This document shows, piece by piece, positions 7,493 to 15,768 of a DNA stretch of 49,933 bases. Position numbers and translations under genes: made by a program. Numbering within the stretch: the first letter of the stretch is position 1; each line of letters begins with the position of its first letter. The notes under the pieces are model-generated. The model had not been told where the DNA came from, did no database searches, and worked only from the letters and a program-made list of their open reading frames with translations. Location: positions 1-49,933 of IMG/VR virus record IMGVR_UViG_3300050821_001882; one strand, 5' to 3'. Origin of the DNA: a virus.

Positions 7493-7852
7493 ATGAACCA
7501 ACAGACAGTTCCATTCGTCGATCATCAGACTATCGCTACCGCCGCCGCTGCGGGCGGACACTTCGATTACAATATGCAAGGCATCGACCGCGCATCTCTG
7601 CAATTGAATGCGACACTAACAGGAACGGATACAGATGTTGTTACCCTCATGCTATCCAACGATGGTGTGAATTTTTCCAATTTTAGTACGGCTAAAACTA
7701 TCACCTTTACTGGTGGTGGCACGATTAGCGGTATCTTTGAACTTGGCGCTATTGACTATGTGTGGCTGCGAGTTTCTTGGGCCACACCCTCTGCGGATAC
7801 TGTCACACTCAACGCTTATTTGTATGGAACCGGTGGATCTCAAGTCTGGTAA
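7493..7852 (+). CDS. Beta-rich virion protein
   Basis: 119 residues, GGAGG ribosome site, one base after portal. The sequence is a series of short beta strands rich in Thr/Gly/Asn (VTLMLSNDGVNFSNF, TVTLNAYLYGTGG) like jelly-roll head or neck decoration proteins. No diagnostic motif. Its place after portal suggests a head accessory. Confidence 0.7.
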   Translation: MNQQTVPFVDHQTIATAAAAGGHFDYNMQGIDRASLQLNATLTGTDTDVVTLMLSNDGVNFSNFSTAKTITFTGGGTISGIFELGAIDYVWLRVSWATPSADTVTLNAYLYGTGGSQVW

Positions 7853-7855
7853 GTT

Positions 7856-8011
7856 ATGACCGGAGATGAGATCATAATTATTGGGGTTGTTGTACGTGAG
7901 CTTGAGAAAGAAGGGGTAGGAACTATCCAAGCAACTCGTATAGGAAAGGCTGTAGCAGCAGCTCTAGGAGCTTTGCATGGTAGCAACACCGACGCAAACC
8001 GACACATATAA
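7856..8011 (+). CDS. Possible small hypothetical protein
   Basis: 51 residues in the gap between two virion genes. The N-terminus is hydrophobic (IIIIGVVVREL), followed by an Ala-rich helix (IGKAVAAALGALHG). No clear ribosome site. It overlaps the next gene by 35 bases, and the AGGAG that serves the next start lies inside it. Tentative. Confidence 0.45.
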   Translation: MTGDEIIIIGVVVRELEKEGVGTIQATRIGKAVAAALGALHGSNTDANRHI

Positions 8012-8483
8012 TACAGCCCTAGATATTTTTGATAGGACACATCCCCTTCGCGTGGATGCGGATGAGAACCTAAAGGTCACCGGCAACTTTACTTTTTCGC
8101 CGAGCGGCGTTCAAGATGTAGATATCACCAATTTTCCGGCGGTTCAGAACGTAAGTATAGTTCCTAGTACGACCGGAGTAAATTTATTCGGCACTAGTGA
8201 CACTGTCACCAATGGATTTGAAACGACTATATTATCGTTCACGGTCACAACAGCTTTCCATATTAGTCAGCTAGTCGGATGGGGAACCTATGATGCTGAG
8301 TTTCTTATCCGTCTAAACGGGGCTATTGTTGGTGGATGTAGATCGTCACCATCTGAAAGAACCATTAGTGTTACTTATTCTGTGGCACCTATAGCCGCCT
8401 CACCGACTGATGTTATTACGGTTACGGTTTTAGAGTACGGACCAGACCTACAGCAATTTCGAGTTAACCTTTTGGGGGGATAG
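7977..8483 (+). CDS. Beta-rich virion protein, paralogue of the 8686 protein
   Basis: 168 residues, ATG 7977 behind AGGAG. Around residue 35 it has the module NFTFSPSGVQDVDITNF, which reappears in altered form in the protein at 8686 (ATFTPSGLQNVNVTQW). The remainder is beta-strand rich (TILSFTVTTAFHISQLVGW). It is probably a head or tail appendage, as the shared modules suggest evolution by duplication in this cluster. Confidence 0.7.
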   Translation: MVATPTQTDTYNTALDIFDRTHPLRVDADENLKVTGNFTFSPSGVQDVDITNFPAVQNVSIVPSTTGVNLFGTSDTVTNGFETTILSFTVTTAFHISQLVGWGTYDAEFLIRLNGAIVGGCRSSPSERTISVTYSVAPIAASPTDVITVTVLEYGPDLQQFRVNLLGG

Positions 8484-8681
8484 ATGTCTGATAATGATCC
8501 GAACAAAAAAATAAATTTAAAACGCACTCAAGTGGAGCTATTTGGTATTCAGCTTAGCATCCAGCGTCTTGAGTTACGTCTGATGGAAATAGAAGAAGAA
8601 AAGACGAAGATAGAAGAAAACATAGATGCCTCTAATAAACGCATTATAGAACTTCAGAGAATTATAACTACAGGAGCCTAA
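8484..8681 (+). CDS. Small coiled-coil protein
   Basis: 65 residues, directly abutting the upstream stop, with GGGGG upstream. Nearly the whole chain is a charged heptad-type helix (LRLMEIEEEKTKIEENIDAS). Such small coiled coils between virion genes often act as oligomerising accessories. No family is recognised. Confidence 0.7.
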   Translation: MSDNDPNKKINLKRTQVELFGIQLSIQRLELRLMEIEEEKTKIEENIDASNKRIIELQRIITTGA

Positions 8682-8685
8682 TAAC

Positions 8686-9657
8686 ATGGCAGATTTTGAC
8701 GCACAATTACCAGTACGAACTATTGCCACAGAGTTTACGACAGAAGTAGCCAACGCTGCTGGTACAACTATTAATCCCGCGGAGGACTATGCCCAGGGTT
8801 CTACTACATCTGGACAGAATGGAATTTTGGCGCAGGGCGCAGTCACTACTGCTGCTCCCACATATACGACCGGGCAGACGAGTCCTCTATCGTTGGATAC
8901 GTCTGGTAATTTACGCGTTGCCGCTACTTTCACGCCTAGTGGTTTACAGAATGTAAACGTTACTCAGTGGGATACTACGGCTTTAGGGGCTCCTTCCGCA
9001 TATGGTACATCTCCTGGTGCTGTAAACGTTATTGGCGTAAATTCTTTTGTTACTAATACTGTAGCGACTACGCTAGCGAGCACCACGATCACAGGAACTG
9101 TTACCGTTGTTCAACCTACGGGTGCAAATCTAAATGTTGATGTAGCGAATTTTCCGGCTACTCAGCCTGTTTCCGGTACGGTTACTGCCAATCAAGGAAC
9201 TGCCAATGCAACCCCCTGGAACGAAAATATAGCCCAATACGGCGGAGTAGTTACATCGCTGGGGCAGAAGGTTTCAGCGTCTTCTATTCCTGTGGTTATC
9301 GCCTCAGATCAATCCGCTATACCCGTCACGATGTCTTCTACAACGGGTGTTCTTACATTCTTTACTGATACTGCTGTCGCGAGTGGCGCAACTGTAACAC
9401 ACTCCGTGGCCGGTCCTATCACGCTTGATAAAGTGGCCGCTGCCGGGTCTGGTGAACTTAAAATGACCGTAGCCATTGGCACGACGGGAAGCGAAGTTAC
9501 TCTATGGAACAGCTATACGAGTGCTTCTAATCAAAATACAACGATGAGTATGGATAGTCATAGTTATATTATTCCTACTGGCCAATCTGTTAAGGTTACG
9601 CTTAAGAATAGAGATACGGCCGCGCAAGACTTATCTCTAACAATCTTTACACACTAA
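8686..9657 (+). CDS. Thr/Ala-rich virion appendage protein
   Basis: 323 residues, ATG 8686 shortly after the coiled-coil gene. Long runs of Thr, Ala, Val and Gly form many short strands. The segments ANFPATQPVSGTVTANQGT and SASSIPVVIASDQSAIPVT are of a kind I recall from phage tail or appendage proteins. It shares the TPSGLQNVNV module with the protein at 7977. The stop overlaps the next ATG (TAATG). Probable head fibre or tail appendage; the exact place in the virion is unknown. Confidence 0.7.
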   Translation: MADFDAQLPVRTIATEFTTEVANAAGTTINPAEDYAQGSTTSGQNGILAQGAVTTAAPTYTTGQTSPLSLDTSGNLRVAATFTPSGLQNVNVTQWDTTALGAPSAYGTSPGAVNVIGVNSFVTNTVATTLASTTITGTVTVVQPTGANLNVDVANFPATQPVSGTVTANQGTANATPWNENIAQYGGVVTSLGQKVSASSIPVVIASDQSAIPVTMSSTTGVLTFFTDTAVASGATVTHSVAGPITLDKVAAAGSGELKMTVAIGTTGSEVTLWNSYTSASNQNTTMSMDSHSYIIPTGQSVKVTLKNRDTAAQDLSLTIFTH

Positions 9658-10346
9658 TGGCTGATTTACCTATAACGTCGGACGAAGGCGCAACACCCGT
9701 AGTTATAAACGATCCCACAACAGCGGGTAACGTCGCGAAAGTCAATGCTAGTGGCCAGTTACTCTCATATGATTCCGTAGTTGATAATGACCTATCGACT
9801 ATTAATGCGAATATTACCGATGGAAATCTACGTGGTACGGTGATTGTAACGCCACCTACCTTAACTAAGGGAACACAAGGAAGTACCGGTTTTTCTACAC
9901 AAAATCTAAAGGATGCCGGAAGAACCTACATTACTTTTACGGCTGACGCAGTAGCCGGTGTTGTTGCGGAGACGCTTCTAACGTTCACTGTAAATAAACA
10001 GGGGACTGCTACGGCTTCCCAGACAAATTATACTGTGACGTCTGGCAAAACGCTTAGAATTCAAGCCATAACAATTGGAGTTCAAGCAGGAGCAGCAGCT
10101 GGAGAATGGGTTCGGGTAAAGTTAAGACATAATACGGCAGGTGCTACTACAACCGCCTCTTCTTTGGTGCTTACCGCAGCCTGCGGAACAGGTGGCGCAA
10201 CGACAGCAGGTATGGGCGAAGAAAGTTTCCCCTTGCCGGACGGCCTAGAAATTTTTGGCAATGGTACCCAAACCATCGCACTTACCCACATAAGTTCTGC
10301 GACAACTAATGTGGAGTCCATCACTCTTGTAGGATATGAGTATTAA
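9657..10346 (+). CDS. Beta-rich virion protein
   Basis: 229 residues, coupled by a TAATG overlap to the upstream gene. The N-terminal third (VVINDPTTAGNVAKVNASGQLL) resembles segments of appendage proteins. The C-terminal two thirds is a beta sandwich-like stretch (TASQTNYTVTSGKTLRIQAI). No enzyme motif. Belongs with the neighbouring virion appendage genes. Confidence 0.65.
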   Translation: MADLPITSDEGATPVVINDPTTAGNVAKVNASGQLLSYDSVVDNDLSTINANITDGNLRGTVIVTPPTLTKGTQGSTGFSTQNLKDAGRTYITFTADAVAGVVAETLLTFTVNKQGTATASQTNYTVTSGKTLRIQAITIGVQAGAAAGEWVRVKLRHNTAGATTTASSLVLTAACGTGGATTAGMGEESFPLPDGLEIFGNGTQTIALTHISSATTNVESITLVGYEY

Positions 10347-10479
10347 AATGACGATTACCGCAATTCAGATGGTGGACGCAGCAAACCCAGTAGAAGTACA
10401 GGCATGGCTAGATGCAAACCCATCGATTCAGATATTGCACATTTTGATCCAGGGCGATTTGTTTTACGCTTTGTATTAG
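10336..10479 (+). CDS. Conserved-looking micro-protein
   Basis: 47 residues (43 if the second ATG at 10348 is used). It starts inside the end of the upstream gene with AGG just before. The segment ITAIQMVDAANPVEVQAW, followed by a short beta hairpin, looks like a folded small domain and not random sequence. The function is unknown; it lies between an appendage gene and a fibre gene. Confidence 0.5.
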   Translation: MSIKMTITAIQMVDAANPVEVQAWLDANPSIQILHILIQGDLFYALY

Positions 10480-10497
10480 GAAATAGGGAGACAAAAA

Positions 10498-12072
10498 GTG
10501 GCTGATACAGACAAGAGTTTATATAATTTACGCTACAACCAAATTACTAGCAATCTCGAAGCGTTTGGTGGTGGTAGTCCGCAATGGACTCTTATCACTC
10601 TTAATAATGTTGATCCGCAGCAGGTTCCTGTTACGCGCCAGATTAATACGACTACGCCTCTTCAGGGCGGTGGTAATCTTACTGTTGATCGTACTCTATC
10701 TATTCTACAGGCCACAAACGTAGAGGATGGCTATCTTTCTTCGGCGGATTGGAATACTTTCAATAATAAGCAGGCGGCTGGAAACTACATCACCGCTCTA
10801 ACAGGAGACGGAATTGCGAATGGACCGGGATCTGTAGCACTAACATTAGCTACGGTTAATGGAAATGTGGGCACGTTCTCAAACGCATCCATAACTGTAA
10901 ACGCAAAAGGGCTAATCACTTCTGCCGCGAATGGCGCGACGGGAAGTTTAACAGATGTAGGAACAGATGGTATCGTTATTACTGGTGGCACTGGCGCAGT
11001 TTTAGGCTCCGGCACATCTATCGCCCAACACGTAGCCGATACTACGCACAACGGGTATTTAAGTTCAACAGATTGGAACACATTTAACGGGAAGCAATCG
11101 CCCCTGACTTTTGGAAATCTTACAGATGTAGGCACCGATGGAATAACTGTATCAGGCGGCACAGGCGCGGTTATTGGATCAGGCACGTCACTTTCACAGC
11201 ACGTCGCAGACACGACTCACAACGGATACCTCGCTTCTACAGACTGGAACACATTTAATGGTAAACAAGCGGCTGGCAATTATATAACGGCGTTGACTGG
11301 CGATATAACTGCTTCTGGTCCTGGTAGCGCGGCTGCTACTCTCGCCACCGTTAACACAAATGTAGGATCATTCACAAATGCCTCTATTACGGTCAATGGA
11401 AAGGGACTAATTACTGCCGCATCTAACGGTACGTCGGCCGGTACGGTCAATGCAGGTACAGCAACTCATTTAGCCTACTACGCTACTTCAACTAATGCAG
11501 TTAGCGATGCTAATGGTGCAACTGTTTCGGGTACATATACCTTTAGCGGAGCGGTGACGCATAGTGCCACTCTTACAATGTCCGGGGCAACAATCGCTAT
11601 GGGTGCGAATAAAATAACCGGACTAGCAAACGGTAGCGCCTCTTCTGATGCCGCCGCTTTTGGTCAGCTTCCTACATTCACACCGGTAACATCCTTTAGC
11701 CCCACAATAGCTGGCTTTGGGACGCCAACACAGGTTTCATTTTTTTATAGGCAGATGGGCGATGTGGTGGACGTGTGGGGTACGTTTGTCGCCGGTACAG
11801 TATCTGCGACGGTGGCATCTATTACACTGCCAGTTAATATTAATACAGGGCATTTGTCAACCAACTGTGCAAACCTTGGGTATGCAACGGCGTCACACAC
11901 AGAAAATATTCTAGCAAATGACACCGCAGTTATTTTTTATGACGGATCAACCACCGGTAGCGTTTTTATGTGCATGACAGGGACCACTGGTTCGGCGTAT
12001 GCTAAAAATGCCGGAAACGGTATTATGCATTCCAGCGACGTGATGTCTGTCCGCTTTTCGTACCCAGTTTAA
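10498..12072 (+). CDS. Tail fibre or appendage protein with internal repeats
   Basis: 524 residues from GTG 10498 behind GGGAG. The N-terminal 35 residues (MADTDKSLYNLRYNQI, GFGGGSPQW-like) match the start of the protein at 12085, suggesting a common virion-anchoring domain. The shaft has three copies of a unit containing NGYLSSTDWNTFNGKQ and two of VNGKGLITAASNG. Then a module with IAMGANKITGLANG, also present in the protein at 16831, precedes a beta-rich head. Such repeats form trimeric fibres, and the C-terminal head would contact the host surface (inference). Confidence 0.8.
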   Translation: MADTDKSLYNLRYNQITSNLEAFGGGSPQWTLITLNNVDPQQVPVTRQINTTTPLQGGGNLTVDRTLSILQATNVEDGYLSSADWNTFNNKQAAGNYITALTGDGIANGPGSVALTLATVNGNVGTFSNASITVNAKGLITSAANGATGSLTDVGTDGIVITGGTGAVLGSGTSIAQHVADTTHNGYLSSTDWNTFNGKQSPLTFGNLTDVGTDGITVSGGTGAVIGSGTSLSQHVADTTHNGYLASTDWNTFNGKQAAGNYITALTGDITASGPGSAAATLATVNTNVGSFTNASITVNGKGLITAASNGTSAGTVNAGTATHLAYYATSTNAVSDANGATVSGTYTFSGAVTHSATLTMSGATIAMGANKITGLANGSASSDAAAFGQLPTFTPVTSFSPTIAGFGTPTQVSFFYRQMGDVVDVWGTFVAGTVSATVASITLPVNINTGHLSTNCANLGYATASHTENILANDTAVIFYDGSTTGSVFMCMTGTTGSAYAKNAGNGIMHSSDVMSVRFSYPV

Positions 12073-12084
12073 AAGGAGAGTAAA

Positions 12085-12519
12085 ATGGCCGATACAGACA
12101 TTAGTCTATACACTTTACGATATAATCAAGTTACGCAAGGCATGGAGGGTTTTGGTGGTGGTAGTCCTCAGTGGACCCCTCTCGTTATGGTGGCTGATGG
12201 CGGCATTAACCAATTGACCGGTGACGTTACTGCCGGTCCCGGCGTCGGCAGTCAAACAGCTTCGATCTCTGCCGCGACAGTCACAGGTAAGTTATTGACA
12301 GGATATGTATCGGGAGCTGGAACAGTTTCGGCGACCGATTCTATTCTATCGGCTTTTAATAAGTTAAATGGAAACGTTACCGCAGCGACACTCAACACGG
12401 TTTCACGGGTAACCGCCGATCCTGTTTCACCAACAGAAGGAACTGTCTGGTATAACCTAACGACTCATTTGTTGAAATATTATGATGGTACGGCAATTCA
12501 AACAGTCGCTCACGTATAA
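12085..12519 (+). CDS. Short appendage protein sharing the fibre anchor
   Basis: 144 residues, AGGAG upstream. The first 33 residues are nearly those of the 10498 protein (MADTDISLYTLRYNQV), after which it lacks the repeated shaft. The C-terminus has DPVSPTEGTVWYNLTTHL, a short strand-turn element found at the ends of fibre-like proteins. It may be an alternative or accessory appendage occupying the same site as the long fibre. Confidence 0.7.
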   Translation: MADTDISLYTLRYNQVTQGMEGFGGGSPQWTPLVMVADGGINQLTGDVTAGPGVGSQTASISAATVTGKLLTGYVSGAGTVSATDSILSAFNKLNGNVTAATLNTVSRVTADPVSPTEGTVWYNLTTHLLKYYDGTAIQTVAHV

Positions 12520-12531
12520 AGGAGAACGGGG

Positions 12532-12795
12532 ATGAAAACTGAACGCAAAGAAAAGGACGGGAATGTGAAAGCGGAAGGCATTGTTTCTTTAGCCTTTCGT
12601 GTAGTGTATGCGGGGGATGGACTTTATTCGGCGCAAGTTCTCATGTTGCTAGATGATTATGTCGTAGAAAAAAGAACGGGGATCGGTACTACACTAGGAC
12701 ATGCAATCGGCGGAGCCGATGATCTTCTAGATGGTTGGGCTTTTAATGAGATAGAGCAGAAACCGGAAGACTACTTTCGTAACGTGTTTTTATGA
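12532..12795 (+). CDS. Hypothetical protein
   Basis: 87 residues, ATG 12532 with GGAG upstream. Mixed alpha/beta with a hydrophobic middle (FRVVYAGDGLYSAQVLMLL) and an acidic C-terminus. It overlaps the next start by four bases (ATGA). No family recognised; it lies between fibre and scaffold genes. Confidence 0.65.
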   Translation: MKTERKEKDGNVKAEGIVSLAFRVVYAGDGLYSAQVLMLLDDYVVEKRTGIGTTLGHAIGGADDLLDGWAFNEIEQKPEDYFRNVFL

Positions 12796-13058
12796 GAGAG
12801 AATATACCGATGTACTTATTGACCGTTGCTATGCTTGCGGTGGCTGTTTATTTGCGGTCACCGATGACCGCTATAGCAATTGTCGGTCTTTGGACGGTTA
12901 AAGCCTCAGAAGCAGTTTTTACGAGAAAGAATAGAGATGCCGACATTACTGATATGTTAGCAACAATGGCATCGCATAAAGCAAAGATGGACGCGTTAAC
13001 GCGCGATATTACAAACGTGAGTGAACGTGCTCGCGTAATTCTTGGGGAGAACTTCTAA
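12792..13058 (+). CDS. Membrane-anchored coiled-coil protein
   Basis: 88 residues, ATGA overlap with the upstream gene and TAATG with the scaffold gene. Residues 6-38 contain two hydrophobic segments (MYLLTVAMLAVAVYL and MTAIAIVGLWTV), and the rest is a charged helix (MASHKAKMDALTRDI). It could be a lysis-related or head-assembly accessory; its location next to scaffold does not decide. No family recognised. Confidence 0.65.
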   Translation: MRENIPMYLLTVAMLAVAVYLRSPMTAIAIVGLWTVKASEAVFTRKNRDADITDMLATMASHKAKMDALTRDITNVSERARVILGENF

Positions 13059-14041
13059 TGGAAAACGTCACTGCACCAGCCGCACCCGCTGCACCAGTAT
13101 CTAGCGATGCAAGCAAAGCACCCGCCTCTGCGTCTAAAGCCGATAATGCCACTGCACCGAAGGCTAGTGCCTCGCCAGCCGTTAAGGTTGACGAAAATGG
13201 TGTCGGAGAAGCACCAAAGAAAATCTATAAATTAAATGTTAACGGTAAAGAGATGGAATATGACGCCTCTAACGAAGATAAGTTAAAAGCCGATCTTCAG
13301 AAGGTGTTTGGTATCGAAGAGAAGGCCCGTACCACAGCGCAGAAAGTCGATATGGCTGAGAAGCTTATGGGTATGCTTCAATCCGATCCTTTGGGATTCG
13401 AGAAACAATGCAAGTTGAACGGTATTGATGCTACTAAGCTTGCTACCGAGATTCTTTATAATCAGCTCCGTATCCAGAATATGACGCCGGAACAGCGCGA
13501 GCTTGAAGAATATAAAGAGCGCGAAAAAGAAGCCAAGGCCATTAAAGATCAGCAGGAAGCCGAAGCCAAAGTAGCTGAATCAAATAAAAAGACACAAGAA
13601 TGGGCCCAGAAGTTTGAGGCTGAATGCACGGCGGCTTTGAATGCAAATGCTATTCCTAAGACACGATTGAGCTTAGCCCTAATCGCGCAATATATCGACG
13701 CGGGATTGGCTGCGAAAAAAGAATATACCGTAGAACAGGTACTTCCGTATGTCGCGAGAGACTTGAAAGAGATTCATAAATCGACGATGGAAAAATTAGA
13801 CGGCGATGAGCTGTTGGCCTATGTGGGAGAAGCTTTATCGAATAAGATTGCCAAAGCCCGCGTAGACCGCTATAAACGCACCACGGCTAATCCAGTCCCC
13901 GAAAAGAAAACAGTAAACGATAATCCGCAGAATAGAGTGGATATTTCTAAATTGAAAGGCAAAGCATACTGGAAAGCTCTTCGACAACAGAAATCGGAAG
14001 CTGGAATCGGACTACACCCCGGCGCACCGGGTAATTCGTAA
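13058..14041 (+). CDS. Capsid scaffolding protein
   Basis: 327 residues. It is Ala/Pro-rich and disordered at the start (residues 1-55), then mostly helical and highly charged (YKEREKEAKAIKDQQEAEAK), with a basic C-terminal tail (KGKAYWKALRQQK) of the sort that docks on coat subunits. The position just before the major capsid gene is the classic scaffold position in podoviruses. It guides prohead assembly and leaves before DNA packaging (family knowledge). No protease domain is seen. Confidence 0.8.
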   Translation: MENVTAPAAPAAPVSSDASKAPASASKADNATAPKASASPAVKVDENGVGEAPKKIYKLNVNGKEMEYDASNEDKLKADLQKVFGIEEKARTTAQKVDMAEKLMGMLQSDPLGFEKQCKLNGIDATKLATEILYNQLRIQNMTPEQRELEEYKEREKEAKAIKDQQEAEAKVAESNKKTQEWAQKFEAECTAALNANAIPKTRLSLALIAQYIDAGLAAKKEYTVEQVLPYVARDLKEIHKSTMEKLDGDELLAYVGEALSNKIAKARVDRYKRTTANPVPEKKTVNDNPQNRVDISKLKGKAYWKALRQQKSEAGIGLHPGAPGNS

Positions 14042-14046
14042 AATTC

Positions 14047-14120
14047 GCGGGCGGCGGGTCGGCATCCAGCAAGTCTCATAAACTTGTTAAAGTGGGTTCA
14101 ACTCCCACGCTCCGCAACCA
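14047..14120 (+). tRNA. tRNA-Met(CAT)-like element, degenerate
   Basis: The anticodon arm is perfect: CAAGT/ACTTG stem with loop CTCATAA, anticodon CAT at 14077-14079, preceded by T33 and followed by purine 37. The T arm is perfect too: GTGGG/CCCAC with loop TTCAACT, matching the TTCRANY rule. A five-base variable loop lies between. The 3' acceptor strand GCTCCGC is followed by AACCA. The 5' acceptor GCGGGCG pairs only at its first five positions, and the D arm is weak. It is either a divergent functional tRNA or a tRNA-derived remnant. It sits between scaffold and capsid genes. Confidence 0.55.
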
Positions 14121-14123
14121 TAT

Positions 14124-14197
14124 CAGAGAGTAGCTCTAAACCCCAAAGAGTCGCCCGCCCGGCGAGGTTGCAGGTAGTGGTTAATCCTGCCTCTCTG
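14124..14197 (+). ncRNA. Second tRNA-shaped structured element
   Basis: Seven-base-pair closing stem CAGAGAG (14124-14130)/CTCTCTG (14191-14197) encloses 60 bases with three internal hairpins: CTCT/AGAG, TCGCC/GGCGA and GCAGG/CCTGC. The last abuts the closing stem as a T arm would, and bases TA follow the 5' strand as in tRNA positions 8-9. The total is 74 nt, tRNA-sized. It lacks T33, a D-loop GG and a TTC loop, so it is not a standard tRNA. A tRNA mimic, pseudo-tRNA or leader structure for the capsid mRNA are options. Confidence 0.4.
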
Positions 14198-14252
14198 AAC
14201 AATTTATCTACATCCCCAAGCCGTGAGGGAACTAGATTAAGCTGAAACGGCA

Positions 14253-14344
14253 GATGACGATCATCGTACCCTGCAAAAAGAGAGAACTAGGACGCTAATC
14301 CCTATCCGAACACTCGACGAGTAGCTTTGATTGATGACGATCAT
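14253..14344 (+). promoter_or_regulatory. Paired dyad direct repeats upstream of the capsid gene
   Basis: GATGACGATCAT occurs at 14253-14264 and again at 14333-14344, the second 20 bases before the capsid ATG. Each copy has internal dyad symmetry (ATGA-CGA-TCAT). Between them lies another dyad (ACTCG-A-CGAGT). They could be protein-binding sites or RNA hairpins. Confidence 0.35.
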
Positions 14345-14363
14345 GCAGTAAAGGATAATAACC

Positions 14364-15650
14364 ATGTCAGATGTAGATTTATCAGCCCTTAACGGGGACT
14401 TCAAACAAGCTTACCAGGACAAGATCAAAGATCTCGTGCCTAACTATGCTTACATTCTCAAGAATACGAGCGTGGAAAAAGGAATGAAGCAGCTCGGAGA
14501 TAAATTCAACGCTCCCGTGAAAGTGCAATCCGGCCAGGGTTACACGTACAATACCGACGGTTCGGCGTTCGCGTTGAATGCGGCTATTGGGCTTCAGATG
14601 GAAAATGCTCTCGTCCCGGCGTTCAGCCTCATTCGTCGAGACAACATCAGCTATACGGCTATCAGCCGTTCTGCTGGTAAAAACAGCTTCGGAAAAGCTG
14701 TTGACATCACGCTCAACGACATGACCGAAGGCGCGGGCTTCCGCCTCGAAACCACGTACCTTCACGGTACCCGTGGAATCGGTGTAACGTCTGCCGTCAC
14801 CGCTGTTAGCGCGACCCAATCCACCGTTCAGTTGACCGCCGCCTCTTGGGCGACCGGCATCTGGGCTTCTTCGATTGGAGCGCAGGTTCAGTTCTACGTT
14901 GTGGCCGGTGGTGCGCTTGTTTCTTCGGGTGCAGATTCCGTGTTCCAGGTTGTGGGAATGAATTTCACCTCGTTCACCCTCACCGTCAATGGAACGACCA
15001 CGGGCAGCACTGCCTTGGTTGCCGCCACTGCCACACCTCTTAACGTCGCTTTCAATGGCGCGTTCGGAGCTACGTTTGCTCTTCCGATCGAAGGCGTGGG
15101 ACTTATCTCCATCGCTTCCAACTTGGGAACGTTGTTCAGCATCAATTCTGTGACCTGGCCGCTTTGGCAGGGTAACATTTATGACGCGGGCGCGGCTCCT
15201 CTGTCTTTCGGTAAGTTGCAAAAAGCTATCACGCTCCCTGGCGATAAAGGGTTGATGGGCGAAGAATGCACGGTGTTGGTGCCTCTTACTTCTTTCAGCG
15301 ATCTCTTGACCGAACAGGCTGCGGCTCGCCGATATGGCGATGTTAAAGGGAAAAAGATGGACAACGGATGTGATTCGTTGGAATTCTACTCCCCGTCCGG
15401 CACGATGACCATTGTTCCGCACCCGTTGATGAAACGTGGCGAAGCCTTGCTCTATCCGACGGACAGCATCACCCGTATTGGGTCTTCGGAACTAACGTTC
15501 CAATTGCCCGGTACGTCGACGGACAGCTATCTCCAAGTTCCTCTCGGAGACTTCGCTGGCTACCAGGTTCGCATCTGGGCCGACAATACGGTGTTCGCGG
15601 AAACGCCTTCACATATGTGTCTCATCCAGAACATCGTTCCTCGGTCGTAA
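14364..15650 (+). CDS. Major capsid protein (HK97-fold type)
   Basis: 428 residues. It starts with a helical N-arm (NGDFKQAYQDKIKDLVPNYAY), continues with a beta-rich, Ala/Thr/Gly-rich middle (about residues 145-235) that looks like an inserted domain, and returns to a fold with LLTEQAAARRYGDVKGKKM and a C-terminal strand region. The order scaffold-coat, the length and the composition support the call; no sequence motif alone proves it. Codon use is richer in C-ending codons than in neighbouring genes, as expected for the most highly translated gene. The start is preceded by AAAGGATAATAACC. Confidence 0.88.
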   Translation: MSDVDLSALNGDFKQAYQDKIKDLVPNYAYILKNTSVEKGMKQLGDKFNAPVKVQSGQGYTYNTDGSAFALNAAIGLQMENALVPAFSLIRRDNISYTAISRSAGKNSFGKAVDITLNDMTEGAGFRLETTYLHGTRGIGVTSAVTAVSATQSTVQLTAASWATGIWASSIGAQVQFYVVAGGALVSSGADSVFQVVGMNFTSFTLTVNGTTTGSTALVAATATPLNVAFNGAFGATFALPIEGVGLISIASNLGTLFSINSVTWPLWQGNIYDAGAAPLSFGKLQKAITLPGDKGLMGEECTVLVPLTSFSDLLTEQAAARRYGDVKGKKMDNGCDSLEFYSPSGTMTIVPHPLMKRGEALLYPTDSITRIGSSELTFQLPGTSTDSYLQVPLGDFAGYQVRIWADNTVFAETPSHMCLIQNIVPRS

Positions 15651-15659
15651 TCTCACCGT

Positions 15660-15704
15660 CTCAATCTGTGGCTCCTGCCCCCCGACGGGGGCCACAATGT
15701 TGAG
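15660..15704 (+). terminator. Strong hairpin after the capsid gene
   Basis: CTCAA/TTGAG outer pairing (15660-15704), GTGG/CCAC and a CCCCC/GGGGG inner stem around CGAC form a stable hairpin ten bases after the capsid stop. There is no U run behind it, so it may be an attenuator or an mRNA-stabilising structure rather than a full terminator. Confidence 0.6.
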
Positions 15705-15768
15705 ATTCACGCGCAACGCGCTCGCCAGGAAACGAGGGTTGCAAACATCTGTCGTAAAGGAGCTTTAA

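Noticed and set aside
10785-11213. 142-codon leftward frame opposite the fibre gene
   Set aside because: Repeats of the fibre gene produce a repetitive antisense frame; no start signal.
14199-14363. Group I intron before the capsid gene
   Set aside because: The interval is structured, but no recognisable conserved P7 core elements or exon junction are present and no gene is interrupted.
14382-15422. 346-codon leftward frame opposite the capsid gene
   Set aside because: It is a shadow of the capsid gene's codon use: Arg/Ser-rich, no motif, no ribosome site.
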